Source of the DNA: Bradyrhizobium aeschynomenes
GTDB taxonomy: Bacteria > Pseudomonadota > Alphaproteobacteria > Rhizobiales > Xanthobacteraceae
Reading direction: 5' to 3'
DNA: 64,000 bases
Assembly (NCBI RefSeq): GCF_013178945.1
Contig: NZ_JABFDM010000006.1
Location: 62,001 to 126,000 of the forward strand
Shown here: positions 27,312-35,158 of the stretch, piece after piece
How the letters are laid out: each line of letters begins with the position of its first letter
How positions within the stretch are numbered: position 1 is the stretch's first letter
Position numbers and translations under genes: made by a program
Notes under the pieces: generated by a model
The model's input: the letters and a program-made list of their open reading frames with translations, nothing else
What the model was told of the DNA's origin: nothing
The model's database searches: none

Positions 27312-28115
27312 ATGCCCGCGCCTGAGTCTTTCGCCACCGTCATCGACACGCTCATGAGCGTGCGCCGCGACTATCACGAAAAGCTGAAATCGATCCCGCA
27401 ATACGAGGCCTTCCTGCTGATCGAGGACTCGACCGAGAAGGCGGCCGGCGCGCTGCATGGCACGGAGGCCTCTGGTTCGTCGATCGCGACCGACGTGATC
27501 GACTCGCTGCAATATGCGCGCACCCGGTTCGAGCAGCACATGACCTCGATCCCGCAATATCGCGTGCTCGTGGCGATCGACAGGGTGATCAAGGAAATCT
27601 CGCAGCATCTCGGCCTCACCGCGCAAGACGATGCGGCGGACGCGCCGAGTGTGGCTGCAGCCGCCGATCATGCGAAGCCCGAGACCGCCGCTGTGGACGC
27701 GGAGGCTGCGAGCACGACCGCGGAGACCGTCGCCGCCGAGGCGGAGGTCGAGCAGGACAATGCCGAGAACGAGGCGGTCGAGCCCGAGGTCGCAGAACGG
27801 CCCGCCGCCGAGCCCGCGGAAGCCGAGGTCGAAGCAGAGCCGGACACTCCCGCGCTGCGCGTCGTCGAGGCCAAATCGCCGTCGATCGTGCCCGCGGATC
27901 ATGAGGCCGATGCCGGCCATGACGACGACATCGTCGTGCTCAACGCGCCAGCCTGGGAGAAGAGCGGCAAGGATGCGAAGGACGACATCACCGCCCGTCT
28001 CGCGGCCCAGGCGGCCTCCGCTGCCGTCAACCAGGCCGACGACAGCCATGACGAGGCCGACACCGATCTCGTCGTCGTCAGCAAGCGCGAGCCGTCCGAC
28101 CACGAAGCGGCCTGA
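27312..28115 (+). CDS. hypothetical protein, helical head with long acidic tail
   Basis: A 267-residue protein. The first ~105 residues contain two similar units ending KLKSIPQYEAFLLIEDSTEK and HMTSIPQYRVLVAIDRVIKE, an internal duplication around SIPQY. The rest is low complexity with many Ala, Glu and Asp (AEAEVEQDNAENEAVEPEVA), ending DTDLVVVSKREPSDHEAA. No signal peptide or membrane helix. Function unknown. A terminator follows at 28143. Confidence 0.8.
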   Translation: MPAPESFATVIDTLMSVRRDYHEKLKSIPQYEAFLLIEDSTEKAAGALHGTEASGSSIATDVIDSLQYARTRFEQHMTSIPQYRVLVAIDRVIKEISQHLGLTAQDDAADAPSVAAAADHAKPETAAVDAEAASTTAETVAAEAEVEQDNAENEAVEPEVAERPAAEPAEAEVEAEPDTPALRVVEAKSPSIVPADHEADAGHDDDIVVLNAPAWEKSGKDAKDDITARLAAQAASAAVNQADDSHDEADTDLVVVSKREPSDHEAA

Positions 28116-28142
28116 CCTCGATCACGTCAATCTGCGCCTGAG

Positions 28143-28167
28143 GCGGGGCCCGATGGCCCCGCTTTCG
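28143..28167 (+). terminator. intrinsic terminator after the acidic-tail protein gene
   Basis: Perfect 8-bp arms GCGGGGCC / GGCCCCGC (28143-28150, 28155-28162) around CGAT, followed by TTT. It lies 28 bp after the stop and also just past the queC 3' end on the opposite strand. Confidence 0.7.
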
Positions 28168-28169
28168 TA

Positions 28170-28880
28170 TCAGGACCCGCCGCCGACATACGCGTGCCAG
28201 CCATTGGCGCGCAGCTCGCAGGCGGGACATTGACCGCAGCCGTGCCCCCAATCGTGCCGTGCGCCGCGCTCGCCGAGGTAGCAGGTGTGCGACTGGTCGC
28301 GGATGAGATCGACGAGGCCCCTGCCCCCGAGATCATGGGCAAGCTGCCAGGTCGCCGCCTTCGACAGCCACATCAGCGGTGTATGCAGTTCGAAGGAACG
28401 GGCCATGCCGAGGCTCAGCGCCGTCTGCAGCGCCTTGATGGTCTCATCGCGGCAGTCCGGATAGCCGGAATAGTCGGTCTCGCACATGCCGCCGACGATG
28501 TGGCGGATGCCGCGCCGATAGGCCAAGGCCGCAGCAAAGGTCAGGAACACGAGGTTGCGGCCCGGCACGAAGGTGTTGGGCAGGCCGTCGGCGCCGATCT
28601 CGATGGCGACGTCGCGCGTCAGCGCTGTCTCCGAGATCGCCGCCAGCGTCGGAATGTCCAGCGTATGCTCGCAGCCGAGTTTGGCCGCCCAGTCGGGGCG
28701 CATGTGCGCAAGGCCTTCGAGCAGCCGGGCGCGGCAATCGAGCTCGATCGCATGGCGCTGTCCATAAGCGAATCCGATCGTCTCAACGCGGGCGAAGCGA
28801 TCGAGCGCCCATGCGAGGCAGGTCGTCGAATCCTGCCCGCCCGAGAACAGCACCAGGGCCGTGTCATCCTGTTCACTCAT
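28170..28880 (-). CDS. queC: 7-cyano-7-deazaguanine synthase
   Basis: A 236-residue ATP-dependent enzyme that converts carboxydeazaguanine to preQ0 for queuosine in tRNA. LVLFSGGQDSTTCLAWAL is the PP-loop; NTFVPGRNLVFL is family-typical; the zinc cysteines are C...CGQCPAC near the C-terminus (HTCYLGERGARHDWGHGCGQ). ATG 28880 gives the standard N-terminus. No other queuosine gene is in the window. Confidence 0.95.
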   Translation of the reverse strand: MSEQDDTALVLFSGGQDSTTCLAWALDRFARVETIGFAYGQRHAIELDCRARLLEGLAHMRPDWAAKLGCEHTLDIPTLAAISETALTRDVAIEIGADGLPNTFVPGRNLVFLTFAAALAYRRGIRHIVGGMCETDYSGYPDCRDETIKALQTALSLGMARSFELHTPLMWLSKAATWQLAHDLGGRGLVDLIRDQSHTCYLGERGARHDWGHGCGQCPACELRANGWHAYVGGGS

Positions 28881-29012
28881 GCCTCTCCGCTTAGCATCAT
28901 CATCAGATCCGGCCAACCCGCTGCTCGATGCGCTCTCCGGCCGTTTTTGCTGGGACCAGCGCGTGGCTTGGGGCATACAGGAGCCGATCGAAAGACGCCG
29001 TCAGGACCTGCC

Positions 29013-29831
29013 ATGATCCCTTCCCGCGACATCTCACGCCTGATCGAAATCATGGCAGCGCTGCGGACGCCCGTCACCGGCTGTCCTTGGGACGTCGAGC
29101 AGACCTTCCAGACGATCGCGCCCTATACGATCGAGGAAGCCTATGAGGTGGCGGATGCGATCACGCGCGAGGATCTCGACGACCTGCGCGAGGAGCTCGG
29201 CGATCTCCTGCTGCAGGTGGTGTATCACGCCCGCATCGCCGAGGAGCAAGGCGCGTTCGCGTTCGGTGACGTCGTCGAAGGCATCACGAAAAAGATGATC
29301 CGCCGCCATCCCCATGTGTTTCCCGATGCGGACGGCAAGGTCGCCAAGCCCAACAAGGGCAATTGGGATCGCATCAAGGCCGAGGAAAAGGCCGAGCGCG
29401 CCGCGCGGCGGCCGGCCGAGGAGCACACCAGCAAGTCCCCGCTGCTATCGGGCGTCAAGGCCGGGCAGCCGGCGCTGGTGCGCGCGATGGAGCTGCAGAA
29501 GAAGGCTGCCACCGTCGGCTTCGACTGGAACGATCCACGCGCGGTGTTGCAGAAGATCCGCGAGGAGGCCGACGAGATCGAAGCCGCGCTCGACAAGAGG
29601 GACGCGACCGAGCTGACTGCCGAGACCGGCGACCTGCTGTTCGCGCTGGTCAACCTCGCCCGCCACGCCCAAGTCGATCCCGAGACTGCGCTGCGCAGCA
29701 CCAACGCCAAGTTCGAGCGTCGCTTCGCTCACATCGAGCACGCCCTCGCCGCCAAGGGACGCACGCTTGCGGAGGCCTCTCTCGACGAGATGGACGAGCT
29801 GTGGAACGAGGCGAAGCGGTTGGAGAAGTAG
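29013..29831 (+). CDS. mazG: nucleoside triphosphate pyrophosphohydrolase
   Basis: A 272-residue tandem MazG protein that hydrolyses (d)NTPs to monophosphates. The first domain has LRTPVTGCPWDVEQTFQTIA, EEAYEVADAI and ELGDLLLQVVYHARIA, the EExxE...ExxD metal set. The second repeats it with KIREEADEIEAAL and ETGDLLFALVNLARH. GNWDRIKAEEK is a family signature. Start ATG 29013. Confidence 0.95.
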   Translation: MIPSRDISRLIEIMAALRTPVTGCPWDVEQTFQTIAPYTIEEAYEVADAITREDLDDLREELGDLLLQVVYHARIAEEQGAFAFGDVVEGITKKMIRRHPHVFPDADGKVAKPNKGNWDRIKAEEKAERAARRPAEEHTSKSPLLSGVKAGQPALVRAMELQKKAATVGFDWNDPRAVLQKIREEADEIEAALDKRDATELTAETGDLLFALVNLARHAQVDPETALRSTNAKFERRFAHIEHALAAKGRTLAEASLDEMDELWNEAKRLEK

Positions 29832-29865
29832 TAGAGCAAGCCGAATGGCGGCGGCCGTTCGGCTC

Positions 29866-30119
29866 CTCGGCGAACTCAGATCGACGACATTCTCGACATC
29901 GACGTCATAATAGCAGATCGTCAACGGCTCGAAGCGGTGTTTGAATCCATGCCCCATCTCGAGGGCGCAGGTCTCGACAGTCAATCCCAGGTAAAGCGCC
30001 GGAACTCGAATGGGATTGAACCGCCCACCCGGGCTCCTTCCCCTGACGTTGGCGAGAAAGCCCAACTCGGATCGTGCGCCCGATAGGCTAACCCAGCAAA
30101 CCTCAAGCGAGTCCGCCAA
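29866..30119 (-). pseudogene. RES-domain (toxin-family) gene fragment
   Basis: The translated minus strand gives GGRFNPIRVPALYLGLTVET then CALEMGHGFK and YYDVDVENVVDLSSP, a clear match in pattern to the RES domain (NAD-degrading toxins of RES-Xre modules). The frame opens at a TTG just after an in-frame TGA at about 30141 and lacks the family's N-terminal part. At the other end the homology stops and the frame simply runs on antisense to mazG. No Xre/DUF2384 antitoxin is adjacent. Read as a decayed remnant. Confidence 0.5.
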
Positions 30120-30158
30120 GCGCCACGTAATCGAGAAAGTCCCTCACGGTCTCAGCCA

Positions 30159-32096
30159 TTACCCCGTCCAGTTGGCGTTGGTGCCGCGGGTGTCGACGTG
30201 CACGAAGGACCGGTACACACCGATGCCTCCAGAGAAGACGCCGCGTGACCGGTACTCCTTCAGCTTGGCGGCCCAGATCGCCGGCGAGCCGGTGTCACAG
30301 CTGAAGTCGATCGCCTTGAACTGCATGTGGAAGCTGTTGACGGCCGATCCGTCGATGCACCTGTTGTAGAGCGGCGAGCGGTAGATGCTGAGGATGCGAA
30401 TGGGGACGCCGAGGTCCTCCCGCAGCTTGTCGAGCACGGCCGCCGTCGGCGCAATGTTGGGCCACAGCGCTTCCGCCGGATAGGTGTTGAGGCCCTTGCA
30501 GGACCCTCCCGTATTCTGGCTTCCGAGGAACAGCAGCTCGTCGGCATCGAAGTGACGGAGGCCGAGTTGCGCGACGAAAGCGGCAAACCTGGCATAGAGC
30601 GGCCAGCCGGCATGGGGACTGGTGCCGGCCGCGGCTTCGACCAGCGGCGCCGAGCCACCTACCATCGCGGCTTCGCCCGATTCATCGGTTGGCGCCGTGA
30701 TCTCGTCCTGCGACGACGTCGCCACGGAGCTGACGAGATCGATGATGGCCGAAGGCGCTGCGAGATCATCTGCGCTCGCCGCGGCAGAGCCGATGCCCCA
30801 GCACTCCAGCGAATATTGCGAGTCATGCACGGTGCCGGAGCCGTCGACGAACGTCATCTTGCGCGACAACACGTCCCGGCGCCATTTCGGGCTGCTGCCG
30901 TCGGCGATGATCGTCGCGAAGGCCCGCCGCAGCTCGTTGCCTGTCGCCGCGGAATGGCTCGCCTCCAGCAGCAACTCCCGCTCCTCGTTGTCGAGGGAGT
31001 TCTGAACGGCCGCGTCGAACCAGAACGCGGCATCCTCGACCGTCACCGGCTTTCCCGACATGAAGTCGGACATGCGAGACCGGGCGGTCTTCCAATAGAC
31101 TTCATAGGCATGCTCGATCTGGGCGCGCCTGGCCTGCGGATAGGCGCCGACCCGCTTGAAGGCATCCTGCCAGGGCCTCGCCACATCGTACTTCTTCGCG
31201 CCGAGCGAGATGCTGTCGGCCCATGCGATCCGCTCGGTCCTGGAGGCGGACAGGATGGACATCAGCTGCGGATAGAGCGCGCCGAACGCCGTTGCAATCG
31301 AGCCGGGGCGCAGCGCCTCGATCCTGGTCAGCAGGCGGCCGATCTCGCCGTTTGCGAGCGTGAAGCCGATCAGTCCGAACGTGATGCCGGCGCCGTCGAA
31401 ATTGCCGACCACACGATCGAACGAGGTGCCTTCGTAGTCGGCGGTGATGTTGAGACAGATATCGAACAATGCGGGAGCGCGTTCGCTGCGCGTGAGCTTC
31501 TTCCACTGCGCTTCGTCGATGCCGTCATGCTCCTCGAAGCCATTCGCCCTCTGCCAGCGGCGCAGCGCACCCGCGGTGATCTTGCCGAAGGAGCCGTCGG
31601 GCTCCAAGGCCTGGCCGGCCCGGATCAGGGCCGCCTGGAGTGCCATCACCAGCGGGCCATTTGGATCGCGGCAGCCGGCCGGCGCGCGGCCGAGCAGCAG
31701 GCGCCCGACCGGCGCGTGCGCGATCGGCGGCGGTGGCGGTGGCGGCGGTACCACGACGTTGGCCGGTCCACCGCCAAGATGGGGCGATGCCGGACCTGCC
31801 GGTGTCTTTCCGGCCTTCCGGTCGATCTTGTCCTTGAGCTCGTTGAGATCATCCAGGAAGAAGTTCGCGATGTTGTGCTTGATGCTCTCGATGGCCGTTT
31901 CGAGAATGGCACTGAGCCGATTGAGGACCGCGGCCCTTCTGAGCAGCTCGCCGAGCGCGATGTCTTCCTGGAGATCGGCCAGCGCGATGAGCTGCTCACG
32001 GATGTCCTGCTGGACCTCGGCGTTGTCCTTCGCTTCGGCAAACGCCGCGCGCAGGCTGTCTCTGGTCTCGTCGATCAGATCGTCCAGCTCGGCCAT
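30159..32096 (-). CDS. multi-domain peptidoglycan hydrolase-like protein (PG-binding, lysozyme-like, M15 peptidase)
   Basis: A 645-residue protein with no signal peptide. Residues 1-100 are helical; a run of eight prolines lies near 117-124; 130-205 is a peptidoglycan-binding domain (EPDGSFGKITAGALRRWQRA). Next, 213-440 looks like a lysozyme-superfamily or GH46-type domain: YEGTSF with E222 as likely acid and NFDGAGITFGLIGF with D234. The last ~75 residues read as an M15-type metallopeptidase: H590 and D597 in SFHMQFKAID, H633 in FVHVDTRG. It would cut both glycan and peptide. The next gene upstream encodes a lipoprotein. It could be an effector, an endolysin-like relic or a wall-remodelling enzyme. 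Confidence 0.75.
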   Translation of the reverse strand: MAELDDLIDETRDSLRAAFAEAKDNAEVQQDIREQLIALADLQEDIALGELLRRAAVLNRLSAILETAIESIKHNIANFFLDDLNELKDKIDRKAGKTPAGPASPHLGGGPANVVVPPPPPPPPIAHAPVGRLLLGRAPAGCRDPNGPLVMALQAALIRAGQALEPDGSFGKITAGALRRWQRANGFEEHDGIDEAQWKKLTRSERAPALFDICLNITADYEGTSFDRVVGNFDGAGITFGLIGFTLANGEIGRLLTRIEALRPGSIATAFGALYPQLMSILSASRTERIAWADSISLGAKKYDVARPWQDAFKRVGAYPQARRAQIEHAYEVYWKTARSRMSDFMSGKPVTVEDAAFWFDAAVQNSLDNEERELLLEASHSAATGNELRRAFATIIADGSSPKWRRDVLSRKMTFVDGSGTVHDSQYSLECWGIGSAAASADDLAAPSAIIDLVSSVATSSQDEITAPTDESGEAAMVGGSAPLVEAAAGTSPHAGWPLYARFAAFVAQLGLRHFDADELLFLGSQNTGGSCKGLNTYPAEALWPNIAPTAAVLDKLREDLGVPIRILSIYRSPLYNRCIDGSAVNSFHMQFKAIDFSCDTGSPAIWAAKLKEYRSRGVFSGGIGVYRSFVHVDTRGTNANWTG

Positions 32097-32123
32097 GAGT
32101 GCGTCCCCCTCGAGGGTTGGCGG

Positions 32124-33059
32124 CTATTTGGTTGCCAGCTCCGCCAGATGCTTGCGGGCGGCCTGGGATGCGGTTTCGAGCTCGGTTGCGACGGTGGTCA
32201 GTCCGGTGATCGATCCGCTCAGGGTGGGTGCCGCTTCCGCTGCCGCTCTTGCAAGATCGATCGACTTGATCGTCGCGTCGATCAGGATGACCCAGTCGGC
32301 GAGCAGCTTGCGATAGCCCTCGAGCTTCTCGATCTCCTGCTGTGTGAGCTTGCCATCCGCCACGCCCGTTGCGTCGCGCGACCGTCTCAATGTCGCTGCC
32401 GTCAGGACAGGGAAGATCGCCTCCGTGCCCTGTCGGAGCTCGACGAGAATGGCCCGCACCGGCTCGTGATACTCGATGACATAGCGGCGGAATTCCTCGC
32501 GCGACTGATAGGTCAGCCCCATCTGAACGAACGGCTGCGCCTGGGTGAAGGCCGCCTTCAAGAGTCCGCCGAGAACCTGAATCTTCGCCTGGTTCGCGAT
32601 CCCGAGCAGCGCTCCGGCTTCACCCGCGGCATCGACGATCTTGCTGTTGAGCTGTCCCACCTTCGCGGTCAGGGTCGCTGCGGTCTGTCCCGTCGCCAGT
32701 CCATAGAGGAGTTCGTTGTACGCCTTGACGAGATCGATGGAATGACGGAACGCGGCCGTTCCAGGCGGATCGACGGCATCGGTGTAGTAGCGAGCGAGAG
32801 AGGGATCGAACCTCTGCGAGCTCGTCCTGCCGTTGATCGGATGCCGCCGCAAGAAAAGCGCCCGCTCCTGAACGGCGAGCTGATCGAGAATGGCCGTCGA
32901 GGCACCATACGTCTTGTCGAATGCTGCCCGGTAAGCTTCGAACTGCTCGACGCCCTGAATGCCGGCGCAGGAAGAGACGGCTAAGCCGACCATCACAATG
33001 GCCAGGACTCGCAACCGTCCAACGAACGTCGAATACGCCCTCGCCACGCCCGCCCCCAC
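32124..33059 (-). CDS. putative lipoprotein, partner of the PG-hydrolase-like gene
   Basis: About 311 residues from a GTG at 33059 (a nearby GTG at 33047 is possible). The N-terminus has a hydrophobic signal and lipobox LAVSSC, so it should be a lipid-anchored envelope protein. The rest is mostly helical (GQLNSKIVDAAGEAGALLGI, AVQERALFLRRHPING), without recognised enzyme motifs. It lies 27 bp upstream of the PG-hydrolase-like gene on the same strand, so the two are probably co-transcribed. Confidence 0.7.
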   Translation of the reverse strand: MGAGVARAYSTFVGRLRVLAIVMVGLAVSSCAGIQGVEQFEAYRAAFDKTYGASTAILDQLAVQERALFLRRHPINGRTSSQRFDPSLARYYTDAVDPPGTAAFRHSIDLVKAYNELLYGLATGQTAATLTAKVGQLNSKIVDAAGEAGALLGIANQAKIQVLGGLLKAAFTQAQPFVQMGLTYQSREEFRRYVIEYHEPVRAILVELRQGTEAIFPVLTAATLRRSRDATGVADGKLTQQEIEKLEGYRKLLADWVILIDATIKSIDLARAAAEAAPTLSGSITGLTTVATELETASQAARKHLAELATK

Positions 33060-33247
33060 AAACGAGGTCCAGCTCTGTTGTTGTTATGAGCTCCGACGGT
33101 CTTCGCTGTGTCGCTATGAGCTCTGCTGGCCACCCCAAAAGCAATATGGCGAGAGTAAGTCATAATTGGGCACAGTGCAACTCGAAGCTGTCTCAGGGCG
33201 CCGCACGACGTTGGTCTCATTCCCGCAGCTGGCGGTGCTCGACCAGT

Positions 33248-34627
33248 TCACGCCACGCGCGGCACACCATGGTAGCGCTCCACCACGATGTCGCGCTTGG
33301 TAGCGTCGACGCGCACGGTCATGTCGTAGTGGCCCTCGTGCAGTTCCTTGGCGAGCACCTCGGCATTGCGATGCAGCCAGGAGATGCCGGCGCCGTCGGC
33401 GGCATCGATGGTGAGATCGAGTGTGGTTCGCGCCGCGGCGAGGCGATCCTCGATCGCTTGCAGCAGCGCGTCGACGCCCTCCCCGGTCTCGGCCGAGACC
33501 ATCAGGCACGGCCGCTCCGGCGGCCGCCGGCTGGCGATGTTGGCAAGGTTCTCGCGCGCCGCGTCGTCGAGCCGGTCGATCTTGTTCCAGACCTCGATGA
33601 GGCTGTCGGTCGCCTCGGGATCGATGCCGAGCTGGCTGAGCACCAGCTCGACATCGTGCTGCTGCGCCTCGGCGTCCTCATGCGACATGTCGCGGACGTG
33701 CAGAATGACATCCGCCTCCAGCACCTCCTCCAGCGTGGCGCGGAACGCTGCGACGAGTTGCGTCGGCAGGTTGGAGATGAAGCCGACGGTATCGGACAGC
33801 ATGGCCTTGCCACCATGCGGCAGACTGATTGCACGCAAGGTCGGATCGAGCGTTGCGAACAGCATGTCGGCCGCCTGCACGTCGGCGCGGGTCAGGCGAT
33901 TGAACAGTGTCGACTTGCCCGCATTGGTGTAACCGACCAGCGCGACCACGCGATAAGGCACGCGCTGGCGGCCCGCGCGATGCAGCCGCCGCGTCGCCTG
34001 GACCTTCTTCAGCTCGTTTTCGAGTCGCGTGATGCGATCGCCGATCAATCGCCGATCCGCTTCGATCTGCGTCTCGCCGGGGCCCCCCATGAAGCCGAAG
34101 CCGCCGCGCTGGCGCTCGAGGTGGGTCCAGGACCGCACCAGACGGCTGCGTTGATAGTTGAGATGCGCGAGCTCGACCTGCAGCGCGCCTTCCTTGGTCT
34201 TGGCGCGGCGGCCGAAGATTTCGAGAATGAGCCCGGTGCGATCGAGCACCTTGGTGTTCCACGCCTTTTCGAGGTTGCGTTGCTGGATCGGCGACAGCGC
34301 GCAATCCATCACCACGAGCTCGGCATCCTGGCTGGCGATGACGCCGGCGATCTCGTCGACCTTGCCCTTGCCGAGATAGGTCGCAGGACGAATCTGACCG
34401 ATCAGTGCGAGGATGGACTCGGCCACGGTGAGATTGATGGCGCGCGCCAGCCCCGCGGCCTCGTCGATCCGCGCCTCGACGTCACGCATTTCGGATTGGC
34501 TGGCCGACGCGCCGTCGTCACCGCGTCGTGTCCGCAAATACGGGCCGACCACGATGACTCGGCCCGTTGTCTTGACGTCATCCGGCCTCGCAAGGCCGAT
34601 GGTCCCTTCGCGATCCCTGGGTTCCAA
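33248..34627 (-). CDS. hflX: GTPase HflX
   Basis: A 459-residue ribosome-associated GTPase that splits stalled ribosomes under stress. The HflX N-terminal domain includes GKGKVDEIAGVI and LDRTGLILEIFGRRAKTKEG, the glycine-rich linker GGFGFMGGPGETQIEADRR, and the G-domain begins VALVGYTNAGKSTLFNRL with DTVGFISNLP as G3. The start is a TTG at 34627, 11 bases after the hfq stop; hfq-hflX is a conserved pair. Confidence 0.95.
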   Translation of the reverse strand: MEPRDREGTIGLARPDDVKTTGRVIVVGPYLRTRRGDDGASASQSEMRDVEARIDEAAGLARAINLTVAESILALIGQIRPATYLGKGKVDEIAGVIASQDAELVVMDCALSPIQQRNLEKAWNTKVLDRTGLILEIFGRRAKTKEGALQVELAHLNYQRSRLVRSWTHLERQRGGFGFMGGPGETQIEADRRLIGDRITRLENELKKVQATRRLHRAGRQRVPYRVVALVGYTNAGKSTLFNRLTRADVQAADMLFATLDPTLRAISLPHGGKAMLSDTVGFISNLPTQLVAAFRATLEEVLEADVILHVRDMSHEDAEAQQHDVELVLSQLGIDPEATDSLIEVWNKIDRLDDAARENLANIASRRPPERPCLMVSAETGEGVDALLQAIEDRLAAARTTLDLTIDAADGAGISWLHRNAEVLAKELHEGHYDMTVRVDATKRDIVVERYHGVPRVA

Positions 34628-34638
34628 TCAGGTTACTC

Positions 34639-34887
34639 TCACGCAGAGGCGTCCTCGCCGCCTTCGAACAGCTGGATCGGCGCGCCAGGCATGATGGTGG
34701 AGATCGCATGCTTGTAGACGAGCTGCGAATGACCGTCGCGCCGGAGCAACAGGCAGAAATTGTCGAACCATGTGACAATCCCCTGCAGTTTCACGCCATT
34801 GACCAGAAAGATCGTCAGCGGAGTCTTGGTTTTGCGGACATGGTTGAGAAAGGTGTCTTGTAGGTTTTGTGCGCGGTCTGCCGCCAT
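34639..34887 (-). CDS. hfq: RNA chaperone Hfq
   Basis: An 82-residue Sm-like protein that pairs small RNAs with mRNAs. Sm1 spans LQDTFLNHVRKTKTPLTIFL and Sm2 contains YKHAISTIMP, the family signature. Length is typical of rhizobial Hfq, with a short acidic tail (FEGGEDASA). The leader between it and ntrX holds three perfect inverted repeats. Confidence 0.97.
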   Translation of the reverse strand: MAADRAQNLQDTFLNHVRKTKTPLTIFLVNGVKLQGIVTWFDNFCLLLRRDGHSQLVYKHAISTIMPGAPIQLFEGGEDASA

Positions 34888-34967
34888 TGTTGTTATCTCG
34901 CAGTCTTGTGCTTTTTCTTATTGAACCTCCGACGATCCGATCGCAGGCCCCGGATTCGTCGAGGTGG

Positions 34968-35005
34968 CCCATGGTCCATTGAGATCCCCCTCGAGGGACC
35001 ATGGG
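34968..35005. promoter_or_regulatory. perfect inverted repeat in the hfq leader
   Basis: Ten-base arms CCCATGGTCC (34968-34977) and GGACCATGGG (34996-35005) around an 18-base loop that itself contains CCCTCGAGGG. It lies 81-118 bp upstream of the hfq start. Without a T-run it looks more like a regulatory structure than a terminator. Confidence 0.45.
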
Positions 35006-35057
35006 ATGCCGGATTAGAAGACAGGCGAGCATATTAGGCAAGCCGCTTGCAGCGAAG

Positions 35058-35130
35058 CCGGTTCCAAAAGAACCGGATTCGCCCGTAAAATTCCGGAACT
35101 GGACGAATTTTCCAATGTAAATTCGTCCAG
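35058..35130. terminator. two perfect hairpins after ntrX
   Basis: CCGGTTC / GAACCGG (35058-35064, 35070-35076) and CTGGACGAATTT / AAATTCGTCCAG (35099-35110, 35119-35130). Both lie between the ntrX stop and hfq. The 12-bp one, 29 bp after ntrX, is probably the ntrX transcript end or an RNA-stabilising stem; neither has a good T-run on the minus strand. Confidence 0.45.
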
Positions 35131-35158
35131 CTCGGCAATTTTGGCCGGCCCGCGCGGA

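Noticed and set aside
30327..32984. An 885-codon plus-strand open frame opposite the PG-hydrolase and lipoprotein genes
   Set aside because: It spans two genes and their spacer antisense; the minus-strand reading has recognisable domains, this one none.
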